Assembly (NCBI GenBank): GCA_964649195.1
Contig: CAZYPK010000072.1
Coordinates: 1 to 24,824, forward strand
DNA length: 24,824 nucleotides
DNA from: JTS-RE9 sp964649195
GTDB lineage: Bacteria; Planctomycetota; Phycisphaerae; Phycisphaerales; Phycisphaeraceae
Direction of reading: 5' to 3'
In this document: positions 13,630-20,117 of the stretch, piece by piece
How positions within the stretch are numbered: the first letter of the stretch is position 1
Layout: each line of letters begins with the position of its first letter
Program-made: the position numbers and the translations under genes
The notes under the pieces: model-generated
Database searches by the model: none
Told to the model about the DNA's origin: nothing
Seen by the model: the letters and a program-made list of their open reading frames with translations, nothing else

Positions 13630-14348
13630 GTGCGTTCCCGTGTCACGTCGCCTCCGTTCGCCGAGGCGAACGGCCAAATGGTTTTTCTGTTGCACCCCAC
13701 ATACACCAGGTAATGGCACATCGGCACATATCCGGTGTGTACCACTTCATCGTTGATGCCGAAGGGGAAGACATTGTGAAACACCCGGCTCATCGCCTTC
13801 ATCAGGTGCGGGCCATCGAAGACGTTGACGTGGCCGGCCTTGCTCATGGGGGAGGCGTAGGCTTCGGAGGTTTTGTTGGGCGTGCCGATGACGGCGATGC
13901 CTTCATCGGAAAGATTCATCGCCACGGTGTTGAAATAATGATCTTCCATTTCAGGCACGATATGTTCGACGACATCGAGACTGACCACGGCGCCGAAGCT
14001 GCCATACGATTTGCCGAGGAAGTCATCGGCGAAAAAGTTGCGGTTTTCCGCGGCAAAATTGGCCTTGGCGGCGTCGATGGCCGGGCCGTCCATGTCGATG
14101 CCGGTGTAGCTCGCGGCGAACTCCGCGAGGATCGGCGTGCCGATGCCTTCGCTGCAACCGAGTTCGAGCACGGTGCGACCCTTGCAGGCCATGCGGGCGG
14201 CAAACTTGTAGCGGGCCAGCACGAAGGGCAGCCGCTTGGGATCGTTGCGAAGGTTGAACGACCAGTGATGGCCCAGTGTGATCGTGCGATCACCGATGAG
14301 GTTTTTGACGCCCTGCCAGAGGGAGGATTCGGGGGTGGGTTGAGTCAT
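13626..14348 (-). CDS. Class I SAM-dependent methyltransferase (paralogue 2) with repeat-derived tail
   Basis: A 240-residue methyltransferase with motif I VLELGCSEG (60-68), GIDMDG after strand 2, and VVSLDVVEHIVPEMEDHYF. GTPNKTSEAYASPMSKAGHVNVFDG and NDEVVHTGYVPMCHYLVYVG match its paralogue. After that shared end, a tail of about 20 residues (NRKTIWPFASANGGDVTRER) has no counterpart in the paralogue and is encoded largely by a family B palindrome (13655-13672). The ATG at 14348 overlaps the stop of the preceding 110-residue gene (ATGA); an upstream in-frame start would lie inside that gene. Substrate unknown. Confidence 0.82.
   Translation of the reverse strand: MTQPTPESSLWQGVKNLIGDRTITLGHHWSFNLRNDPKRLPFVLARYKFAARMACKGRTVLELGCSEGIGTPILAEFAASYTGIDMDGPAIDAAKANFAAENRNFFADDFLGKSYGSFGAVVSLDVVEHIVPEMEDHYFNTVAMNLSDEGIAVIGTPNKTSEAYASPMSKAGHVNVFDGPHLMKAMSRVFHNVFPFGINDEVVHTGYVPMCHYLVYVGCNRKTIWPFASANGGDVTRERT
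13655..13672. repeat. 18-bp palindromic repeat, family B copy 3, inside a coding region
   Basis: CGTTCGCC-GA-GGCGAACG; read on the minus strand it is preceded by CCATTTGGC, matching CCATTTAGC at copy 1. It lies within the last 16 codons of the methyltransferase gene and keeps that frame open to a stop that overlaps the next start codon. Confidence 0.85.
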
Positions 14349-14677
14349 GCGGATCGTTCCAACGACAGCCATCGCTCATGGAAGTCGATCGCCAGCCCGT
14401 TAAGGATGAACTCCATGTCCTTGGGCCACGAACCGGTGAAGACGATGGCGGCGCTGCGGGGGCCGATCTCCAGGTCCTTGCGGTGGAGTTCATCCCGATC
14501 CCGGCTGTGCCAGATCACGCGCCCGGAGAGGACTTCGTGCATTTCGTTCGTCACCGCATCAACAACAAGCAGCCACTGATCCGGGAATCTGGTCTTCATC
14601 TGGTCGATGGTGAGCCGATTCATTTCGGCTGATCCGACGGGTCCGGGAGGCCCCGTCGGGTCTTGGTTGGCGATCAT
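14345..14677 (-). CDS. Hypothetical protein, first gene of the methyltransferase operon
   Basis: Not recognised with confidence. The ATG at 14677 is chosen because AAGGGAG lies 6 nt upstream; the open frame begins earlier and a later ATG (14623, MNRLTIDQMKTRF) is also possible. From 14677 the product is 110 residues. The part RFPDQWLLVVDAVTNEMHEVLSGRVIWHSRDRDELHRK has the pattern of small DUF5678-like proteins (WLxVxD ... GxVxxxxxxxxEL), followed by AAIVFTGSWPKDMEFI. The C-terminus ends in an ATGA overlap with the methyltransferase gene. No signal or membrane segment is seen. Confidence 0.6.
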   Translation of the reverse strand: MIANQDPTGPPGPVGSAEMNRLTIDQMKTRFPDQWLLVVDAVTNEMHEVLSGRVIWHSRDRDELHRKDLEIGPRSAAIVFTGSWPKDMEFILNGLAIDFHERWLSLERSA

Positions 14678-14737
14678 CGGAGACTCCCTTCGGTGCGGGA
14701 CATTGGCCCCAAGGCAATCGCATGTGCCGGGTTGCTG

Positions 14738-14747
14738 ATCATATGAT
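14738..14747. promoter_or_regulatory. Palindrome in the divergent promoter region
   Basis: ATCATATGAT is a perfect 10-bp palindrome midway between the methyltransferase operon (start 14677, minus) and the HEPN-like unit (start 14779, plus). TATGAT within it resembles a -10 box for the rightward unit. It could be a shared operator, but one short palindrome is weak evidence. Confidence 0.3.
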
Positions 14748-14778
14748 AAGATAACCTTCATCCCCTTTGTCCTCCATC

Positions 14779-15222
14779 ATGGCAGATTCCCGGCACATTT
14801 CGGATTCGACGATCAAGTTGCGCGAGGCTCACGATGGTGACCGGCCCGTTCTGGTTCACCCGGCCAACAACGACATCTTCGTGATGACCGGCCAGCAGGC
14901 GATACGGGCCTGTCAGTTGGGCATCAGCATCCAGGTCTGGGTCGAGGAGTTCACGTCGATGACGGACTTCGCCCGCCGCTGGTGCCAGGAGCGTGCGGAC
15001 CGGGTCCTCGCCTGTTATGTCGCGCCGCGCAGCAACCGCGTCGTGCTTCATGTCATCCCCGCCTCCGATGCGTTTGATTTCGATCTGGCCGAACAACTCG
15101 TGGAACTCCAGACGCAGATCGCCCAGCAGTTCCGCATAGGACATTGCGAAGTCGGCCAGATCCCCAGGACTGAAATGGACCGATTCATCAACCTCGACGC
15201 GGCACAGAAAATTCATGGCTGA
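14779..15222 (+). CDS. Hypothetical protein, partner gene of the HEPN-like protein
   Basis: Family not recognised by name. The 147 residues from the ATG at 14779 (no Shine-Dalgarno visible; a leaderless or weakly initiated start is possible) include STIKLREAHDGDRPVLVHP followed by ANNDIFVMT, then a central IQVWVEEFTSMTDFARRWCQE and a strand-rich YVAPRSNRVVLHVIPASDAF. The C-terminal part, DFDLAEQLVELQTQIAQQF plus GQIPRTEMDRFIN, looks like a helix followed by a short strand. It is soluble and mildly acidic. It overlaps the next gene by 8 bp, so the two are translated together and their products probably act together. Confidence 0.6.
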   Translation: MADSRHISDSTIKLREAHDGDRPVLVHPANNDIFVMTGQQAIRACQLGISIQVWVEEFTSMTDFARRWCQERADRVLACYVAPRSNRVVLHVIPASDAFDFDLAEQLVELQTQIAQQFRIGHCEVGQIPRTEMDRFINLDAAQKIHG

Positions 15223-15616
15223 TCCGGGCGGACACCTTCAACAATGGCGGCACAATCGCGAGTTCCTCTCGATGATCGGCCCTGCTTTTCCTGATTGGAG
15301 GGTCACCGTCATCTTCTATGCCGCCCTGCACGCATTCGATTCGCTTCTGACGCACGACAACGTGCGCGTCGTCTCCCACACGGAACGCAACGGCATCCTG
15401 ACCCGGACAAACCGCTACTCGCAGATCAGGAAGCATTACCTGCCGCTGTACGACCTTTCGCAGAAGGTGCGATATCTCGCCAGGCCCGAACAATGGGTGC
15501 CGCCGGATCAGATCATGCCCTGCATCATCCAAGGCATGCTCTACCCGATCGAAACCTCGGTGCAGAAACTGATGAACCTGCAACTCGAACTGCCCACAAT
15601 CGACTTCATTGCATGA
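15215..15616 (+). CDS. HEPN-like helical protein
   Basis: A 133-residue protein whose opening WRHNREFLSM followed by PDWRVTVIFYAALHAFDSLL (about 11-45) resembles HEPN-superfamily proteins: a long helix pair with W.....FYAALH. After it come SHTERN (54-59) and RYSQIRKH, where Arg67 and His74 are spaced as R-x6-H, compatible with the R-x(4-6)-H ribonuclease motif of HEPN domains. HEPN proteins are often RNases in toxin-antitoxin and defence systems, but many lack activity. The assignment rests on pattern recognition only. The ATG lies inside the 3' end of its partner gene. It converges on nrdR with a 46-bp gap. Confidence 0.5.
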   Translation: MADPGGHLQQWRHNREFLSMIGPAFPDWRVTVIFYAALHAFDSLLTHDNVRVVSHTERNGILTRTNRYSQIRKHYLPLYDLSQKVRYLARPEQWVPPDQIMPCIIQGMLYPIETSVQKLMNLQLELPTIDFIA

Positions 15617-15662
15617 GTCCCATGCATGACATGATTTTGACGAACAGGCGATCGCCCCTGCT

Positions 15663-16160
15663 TCACTCCGGAAACAGCTTCCCCTGCTCCGGCGGCTGCG
15701 GGGCGCCGGCTTCGAGCACCTCGCGCACCTCGTCCAGAAAATCATCGAGGTCGCGGAACTGCTTATAGACGCTCGCAAATCGCACGTAGGCGATCTGATC
15801 GACCTTCTTGAGCTTTTCCGACAGGGCTTTGCCGATCTCCACCGATTGCAGTTCGCGGTCGTGTTTGCGGAAGAGTTCCTCCTCCACCTCATCGACGATC
15901 TTCTCCATTTCCTCGGCGCTGACCGGCCTTTTGTAGCAGGCCTTCTCCAGGCCCGCGAGCATCTTCTGCCGGTCGTAGGGAATCCGCGAGCCGTCTTTTT
16001 TCACCACGGCCAGCCGGGTGGAGGCTTCGATGTGTTCGTAAGTGGTGAACCGCTTGCCGCAGGCGATGCACTCCCGGCGGCGGCGAATCACCTTGCCGCC
16101 GTCGCCGGAACGGGAATCGATCACCTTGTCGTGATCCTTGTCGCAAAAAGGACAGAGCAT
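15663..16160 (-). CDS. nrdR: Transcriptional repressor NrdR
   Basis: A nucleotide-sensing repressor of ribonucleotide reductase genes. The 165 residues have an N-terminal zinc ribbon (Cys3, Cys6, Cys31, Cys34: MLCPFC ... CIACG), the DSRSGDGGKVIRRRREC hinge typical of NrdR, and an ATP-cone domain (about 49-139: VVKKDGSRIPYDRQKMLAGL ... VSAEEMEKIVDEVEEEL ... YVRFASVYKQFRDLDDF). It is slightly longer than usual because of a Pro/Gln-rich tail. The frame is open upstream, but MLCPFC at 16160 is the family start. No nrd gene lies in the window, so its targets are elsewhere. It has a good promoter just upstream. Confidence 0.95.
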   Translation of the reverse strand: MLCPFCDKDHDKVIDSRSGDGGKVIRRRRECIACGKRFTTYEHIEASTRLAVVKKDGSRIPYDRQKMLAGLEKACYKRPVSAEEMEKIVDEVEEELFRKHDRELQSVEIGKALSEKLKKVDQIAYVRFASVYKQFRDLDDFLDEVREVLEAGAPQPPEQGKLFPE

Positions 16161-16199
16161 CGCGGCCACTCCCACACCCGACGCGGGTGCCCAAGATAT

Positions 16200-16220
16200 G
16201 GGGCTTTGTACCAAAGCCCC
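16200..16220. promoter_or_regulatory. Perfect hairpin at the predicted 5' end of the nrdR transcript
   Basis: Stem GGGGCTTTG/CAAAGCCCC (9 bp, loop TAC), a perfect inverted repeat. The predicted nrdR transcription start (about 16219) coincides with its edge, so it would be the first thing transcribed. It does not resemble the published 16-bp NrdR-box pattern. Confidence 0.6.
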
Positions 16221-16225
16221 CACCA

Positions 16226-16254
16226 AGTATTGATCGGTGAGGGCGCGTTGTCAA
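16226..16254 (-). promoter_or_regulatory. Promoter of nrdR
   Basis: On the minus strand: consensus TTGACA (16254-16249), a spacer of exactly 17 bp, and AATACT (16231-16226). The leader to the ATG at 16160 would be about 60 nt. This is the best sigma-70-type match noticed in the window. Confidence 0.6.
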
Positions 16255-16340
16255 TAAAACGCCGGGGCGGGACGGGGCAACAGCCATCGTCTCACTTGGC
16301 CATTGGGACCGCTGAAAAACCGAATGGCCTCTTGGGAAAG

Positions 16341-16495
16341 CAGGAAAAGGGGCGGAAAAGGCGAATACTTATTACTTAATGGTTATTTTGAACCTTGCGT
16401 ATCGAGATCGCCGGGATCGTCCGGGCATTTTTCCGAAATAACCGTTAAGTAATAAGTATTAAGTAATAAGTAATAGCCTTTTTGTCTTTCCTTCC
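16341..16495. repeat. AT-rich long inverted repeat, family C second copy
   Basis: The left arm CAGGAAAAGG...GGCGAATACTTATTACTTAATGGTTATTT (split in two blocks here; 16341-16388) pairs with a right arm of AAATAACCGTTAAGTAATAA and AGTAATAGCC (16434-16495). The arms share CGAATACTTATTACTTAAT with 2998-3131; the GC-rich loop differs. It is the main content of the 472-bp gap 16161-16632, which otherwise holds only the nrdR leader and promoter and the start region of the next gene. Confidence 0.87.
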
Positions 16496-16632
16496 CAAAG
16501 GCGAGAAGGCATTGGTCAACAGGCATCAGCCAATGGCCAACGAAAACCGACGGGGCCATCGCAATGGCGCCGGCCATCGATGCGATAAGCTATGGTGTGA
16601 GTCCCTTGTTTCGGCCTTCATCGGAGCACGAC

Positions 16633-18936
16633 ATGCCCCATTCACCCTGGCGATTGGTTGTCTGTTGTTTTGTCGTTTTTTTGTGGGCCGCGCCGGCTTG
16701 CGCCGACCCGCCGGGTGCCGCACCGCCCTTCGACAAAACGGTGATGGCGCAGGCCGACCCGCTCATCGCCGCCGCCATCGGGCGGGGGGACATTCCCGGC
16801 GCGGTGCTGCTCGTGGGGCATCGCGGCCAAACGGTTTACCGCAAAGCCTACGGACATCAGGCCATCGAGCCGGCGAAGGTCACCATGACGCCCGACACCC
16901 TCTTCGACCTGGCCTCGCTCACCAAGGTCGTCGCCACCGCCACCTCCATCATGATCCTCGCCGATCAGGGCAGGATCGCCTTCACCGATCCCGTCGCCAA
17001 GCACCTGCCGGAGTTCGGCAACAACGGCAAGGAAAACATCACCATCGAGCAGTTGCTGCTTCACCGCGGTGGCCTCATCGCCGACAACCACCTGCGCGAT
17101 TACACCAGCGGCAGACGACAGGCCTGGATCAACATCAGCAACCTCAAACTCTCCGCTCCCGTCGGTTCCAGATTCATCTATTCCGATGTCGGCTACATCG
17201 TTCTCGGTGAAATCGTCGAACGCGTCGCAGGCAAGCGCTTGAGTCATTTCGCCGGTGAAGCGATCTACGAGCCGCTGGGCATGAAGAGCACCGCCTACAA
17301 GCCGCCGCCTGACTGGAAGCCGCGCATCGCCCCGACGCACAAGCGCGACGGCCAATGGCTCATCGGCGAGGTGCACGATCCACGCGCTCATTGGTATGAA
17401 GGCGTCGCGGGACATGCGGGGCTTTTCAGCAGTGCCGACGACCTGGCCCTGTTCTGCCGCATGATCCTCGCCGGCGGGGAGCTTCATGGGAAACGCATAC
17501 TTTCCAAGGGGAAAATCGATGAAATGACCCGCGTCCGCTATCTGGCCGACGGCACCAACGGGCGCGGCTACGGCTGGGACATCGACAGCGGATTCTCCCG
17601 GCCGCGCGGCGCGCTCTTCCCGCGCGGCCGCTCCTTCGGCCATACCGGATTCACCGGCACCTCCATGTGGATCGATCCCGACAGCCAGACCTTCGTCATC
17701 CTCCTGGCCAGCCGGCTGCACCCCAACGGCAAGGGCGGCACGATCACGCTCAGCCAGGAGATCGCCACCATCGCCGCGCGGGCCGCGGGGCTGGGCCGCA
17801 GATCATCCGCGGTGCGCACGGGCATCGACGTGCTGGCGGCCGAGGGTTTCAAATCCCTTGAAGGCCGCAAGGTGGCGCTTGTCACCAATCACACCGGACG
17901 AAACCGGCAGGGCAAACGCACCGTCGATCTGCTGCACGAAGCGAAGAACGTCACGCTCGTGAAACTGCTGGCGCCCGAACACGGACTGTACGGCACGCTC
18001 GATGGAAAGGTCGGGCACGGCATCGATGAAACAACGAAACTGCCCGTGCTCAGCCTGTACGGCGACACGCGCAAGCCCACCAGGGAAATGCTCCAAGATG
18101 TTGACACCATCGTCTTCGACATCCAGGACATCGGCACCCGCTTCTACACCTACATCTCCACCCTCGGCCACGCCATGGAGGCGGCGGCGCAACATTCCAT
18201 TCGCGTGATCGTCCTCGATCGCCCCAATCCGATCACCGGCCTGCGCATCGACGGCCCCGTCGCCGATGCGAACCGCCTGAGCTTCGTCGCCCATCATCCG
18301 TTGCCGCTGGTCCACGGCATGACCATCGGCGAACTCGCGCAACTCTTCAATGCGGAGCGGAAAATCGGATGCGATCTGCACGTCATCAAGATGCGGGGCT
18401 GGAAGCGATCGATGTGGTTCGATGAGACCGGCCTCATCTGGGTGAACCCCTCGCCCAACATGCGGAACCTCACGCAGGCCACGCTCTATCCCGCCGTCGG
18501 CCTCATCGAGTTCAGCAATGTTTCCGTCGGGCGCGGCACCGATCAGCCGTTCGAGTTTCTCGGCGCCCCGTGGATCGACGGCCCCGCGCTGGCCGCCGGC
18601 TTGAACGGGATGAATCTGCCCGGCCTTCGTTTCGTGCCCATCGAGTTCACGCCGGTGAGCAGCAAATTCAGGAATGAAAAATGCCGCGGCGTTTACGTGC
18701 TCATCACCGACCGTGCGAAGATCGAGCCGGCGCGCACCGGCCTTTCCATCGCCTGGCAACTGATGCGCAACCACGGGCGATCCTTCGACGCTCATCCGAT
18801 GCTGCGCCTGCTGTGCAGCTTTGAAACCTACGAGGCGATGATGAACGCGAAAACCCCTTCGGAAATCAGCGAGACCTGGCGGAAAGATGCGGAAGCGTTC
18901 GCGGCGGTGCGGGGGAGGTATCTGATGTATGAATAG
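16633..18936 (+). CDS. Exported serine hydrolase (beta-lactamase fold) fused to NamZ-type exo-N-acetylmuramidase (DUF1343)
   Basis: A 767-residue two-domain protein. GGAG 6 nt before the ATG at 16633 and the signal peptide (about 1-27, hydrophobic LVVCCFVVFLWAAPACA) fix the start. Residues ~35-390 are a class C beta-lactamase/PBP-like domain: SLTK with nucleophile Ser95 and Lys98, YSD at 183-185 in place of YxN, and HTG at 337-339 in place of KTG. Residues ~397-767 are DUF1343, now called NamZ (GH171), which releases N-acetylmuramic acid from peptidoglycan fragments: LVTNHTG, APEHG (447-451) with its conserved Glu449, FDIQDIGTRFYTYIS (495 on), DRPNP, WVNPSPNM, VSVGRGTDQPFE. The fusion suggests two successive steps on cell-wall debris outside the cytoplasm. 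In Bacillus the equivalent genes (ybbE and namZ/ybbC) are separate neighbours. Confidence 0.9.
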   Translation: MPHSPWRLVVCCFVVFLWAAPACADPPGAAPPFDKTVMAQADPLIAAAIGRGDIPGAVLLVGHRGQTVYRKAYGHQAIEPAKVTMTPDTLFDLASLTKVVATATSIMILADQGRIAFTDPVAKHLPEFGNNGKENITIEQLLLHRGGLIADNHLRDYTSGRRQAWINISNLKLSAPVGSRFIYSDVGYIVLGEIVERVAGKRLSHFAGEAIYEPLGMKSTAYKPPPDWKPRIAPTHKRDGQWLIGEVHDPRAHWYEGVAGHAGLFSSADDLALFCRMILAGGELHGKRILSKGKIDEMTRVRYLADGTNGRGYGWDIDSGFSRPRGALFPRGRSFGHTGFTGTSMWIDPDSQTFVILLASRLHPNGKGGTITLSQEIATIAARAAGLGRRSSAVRTGIDVLAAEGFKSLEGRKVALVTNHTGRNRQGKRTVDLLHEAKNVTLVKLLAPEHGLYGTLDGKVGHGIDETTKLPVLSLYGDTRKPTREMLQDVDTIVFDIQDIGTRFYTYISTLGHAMEAAAQHSIRVIVLDRPNPITGLRIDGPVADANRLSFVAHHPLPLVHGMTIGELAQLFNAERKIGCDLHVIKMRGWKRSMWFDETGLIWVNPSPNMRNLTQATLYPAVGLIEFSNVSVGRGTDQPFEFLGAPWIDGPALAAGLNGMNLPGLRFVPIEFTPVSSKFRNEKCRGVYVLITDRAKIEPARTGLSIAWQLMRNHGRSFDAHPMLRLLCSFETYEAMMNAKTPSEISETWRKDAEAFAAVRGRYLMYE

Positions 18937-18942
18937 AAAATC

Positions 18943-19036
18943 CCAAGCCCGATGGTGAGGCTCTGCGAACCGTCGGGGTATTCTGTGTGCGGTGCCGATA
19001 CCCCGACGGCTCGCCAAGCCTCGCCATCGGGCTTGG
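18943..19036. terminator. Long hairpin between convergent genes, probable bidirectional terminator
   Basis: CCAAGCCCGATGGTGAGGCT (18943-18962) and ACCGTCGGGGTAT (18970-18982) recur inverted as ATACCCCGACGG and AGCCTCGCCATCGGGCTTGG (18999-19036). The arms total about 38 bp with a short loop. It fills most of the 137-bp gap between the hydrolase-NamZ gene and lptB. There is no T-run on either side; an alternative is another mobile palindrome. Confidence 0.75.
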
Positions 19037-19073
19037 CACTACATTCGGTACATGAGCCAAGCCTTCACGCACC

Positions 19074-19814
19074 CTACTGGAAATCCTCCACCTTCAAACT
19101 CTCGCCCAGATATCGCTTGCGGACCAGCTCGTTCTGCACAATTTCCGCGGGCGTCCCCTCGGCGAAAACCTTGCCTTCGAAGATGACGTAAACACGATCG
19201 CACATTTGCAGGATGCGGCGCTCGTTATGATCGGTGATCAGCGTCGCGATGCCGTCGCTGTCGCGCAGCCGGCTGACCTCCGCCTGGAGTTCCTCGACGG
19301 CGATCGGGTCCACGCCGTGAAACGGCTCATCGAGCAGCATGATCGTCGGCTCGGTGATCAGGGCGCGGGCGATCTCCAGCTTTCGCCGTTCGCCGCCTGA
19401 GAGCGTGCGGGCAAGCTGGCCGGCCACATGGGAGAGGTGAAACTTTTTGAGCAGGTCGGTCGCCTTGGCCTTCTGCTCGGCTCGCGTCAGGTTCGAGCGC
19501 GTTTCAAGGATCGCCATGAGATTGTCGCGCACGGTGAGACGCGAGAAAATCGAGGGTTCCTGCGCGAGGTACCCCATGCCCAGCCTGGCCCGCTGATACA
19601 TCGGCAGCTTCGTCACATCGTTGCCGTTGAACACGACCTGTCCGCCCTCGGGCGTGATCATGCCCATCGACATGCGAAAGCTCGTCGTCTTGCCCGCGCC
19701 ATTGCGACCCAGCAGGCCCACGATCTCACCCTCGGCGACGGCGAAGGAGACATGATCGACGACCTTGCGGCCGTTGAACGACTTTTCCAGATTGACGGCG
19801 GTGAGCAGGTACAC
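19074..19814 (-). CDS. lptB: LPS export ABC transporter ATP-binding protein LptB
   Basis: The cytoplasmic ATPase that drives LptFG to extract lipopolysaccharide for transport to the outer membrane. Its 246 residues have Walker A GRNGAGKTT (36-44), Q-loop (LAQEPSIF, 83-90), signature LSGGERRK (138-145), Walker B IMLLDEP (158-164) followed by FHGVDP where most LptBs have FAGVDP, and the H-loop His196 in TDHNERR. AGIVQNELVRKRYLGESL-like C-terminus (EIVQNELVRKRYLGE) is typical. The start is GTG at 19814 without a Shine-Dalgarno sequence; a TGATATCAT motif about 10 nt upstream suggests a leaderless transcript. No lptA, lptC or lptFG genes are adjacent. Confidence 0.93.
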   Translation of the reverse strand: MYLLTAVNLEKSFNGRKVVDHVSFAVAEGEIVGLLGRNGAGKTTSFRMSMGMITPEGGQVVFNGNDVTKLPMYQRARLGMGYLAQEPSIFSRLTVRDNLMAILETRSNLTRAEQKAKATDLLKKFHLSHVAGQLARTLSGGERRKLEIARALITEPTIMLLDEPFHGVDPIAVEELQAEVSRLRDSDGIATLITDHNERRILQMCDRVYVIFEGKVFAEGTPAEIVQNELVRKRYLGESLKVEDFQ

Positions 19815-19829
19815 GAGGGGATGATATCA

Positions 19830-20100
19830 GGAGAAAACAGGAAAGCAGGAAAACAGGAAAGCAAGAAATGAAGGCATAAAGACATGAAGGCGTTCACGTC
19901 ATGCCTTGAATTTCATGCTTTCCTGTTTTCTTGCTTTCCTGCTTTGTTTTTCCTCTTCATGTCTTCGTGCCTTGAATTTCATGCTTTCCTGCTGTCCTGC
20001 TTTCCTGCTTTCTTGCTTTCCTGCTTTGTTTTTCCTCTTCATGTCTTCGTGCCTTGAATTTCCTGCTTTCTTGCTTTCATGCTTTCCTGCTTTTCCGTTT
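19830..20100. repeat. CT-rich tandem and inverted repeat array
   Basis: On the left, AGGAAAACAGGAAAGCA-type repeats (about 19830-19890) are the reverse complement of the CTTTCCTGCTTTCCTGTTTT-type repeats to the right. The right side is also tandem: a unit opening GCCTTGAATTTC and closing TTCCTCTTCATGTCTTCGT starts at 19903 (66 bp), 19969 (82 bp) and 20051 (about 48 bp, truncated). The strand asymmetry is extreme. It occupies nearly all of the 303-bp gap between the divergent lptB and permease genes, with no gene in it. Confidence 0.88.
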
Positions 20101-20117
20101 TCCCTACACTACTCCCC

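Noticed and set aside
12452..14677. DNA-modification or restriction system
   Set aside because: The methyltransferases lack DNA-methylase motifs such as DPPY or PCQ, and no endonuclease-like gene is adjacent.
15647..15656. GGCGATCGCC palindrome as a HIP1-type site or terminator
   Set aside because: Only one occurrence was noticed and there is no T-run; it is probably chance in GC-rich DNA.
16642..17721. 359-codon open frame on the minus strand
   Set aside because: Antisense to the serine hydrolase domain.
17803..19017. 404-codon open frame on the minus strand
   Set aside because: Antisense to the NamZ domain; it runs through the terminator-like hairpin and has no recognisable motif.
19903..20098. 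CRISPR-like or satellite array
   Set aside because: Units are of unequal length and entirely low-complexity CT words, without unique spacers.
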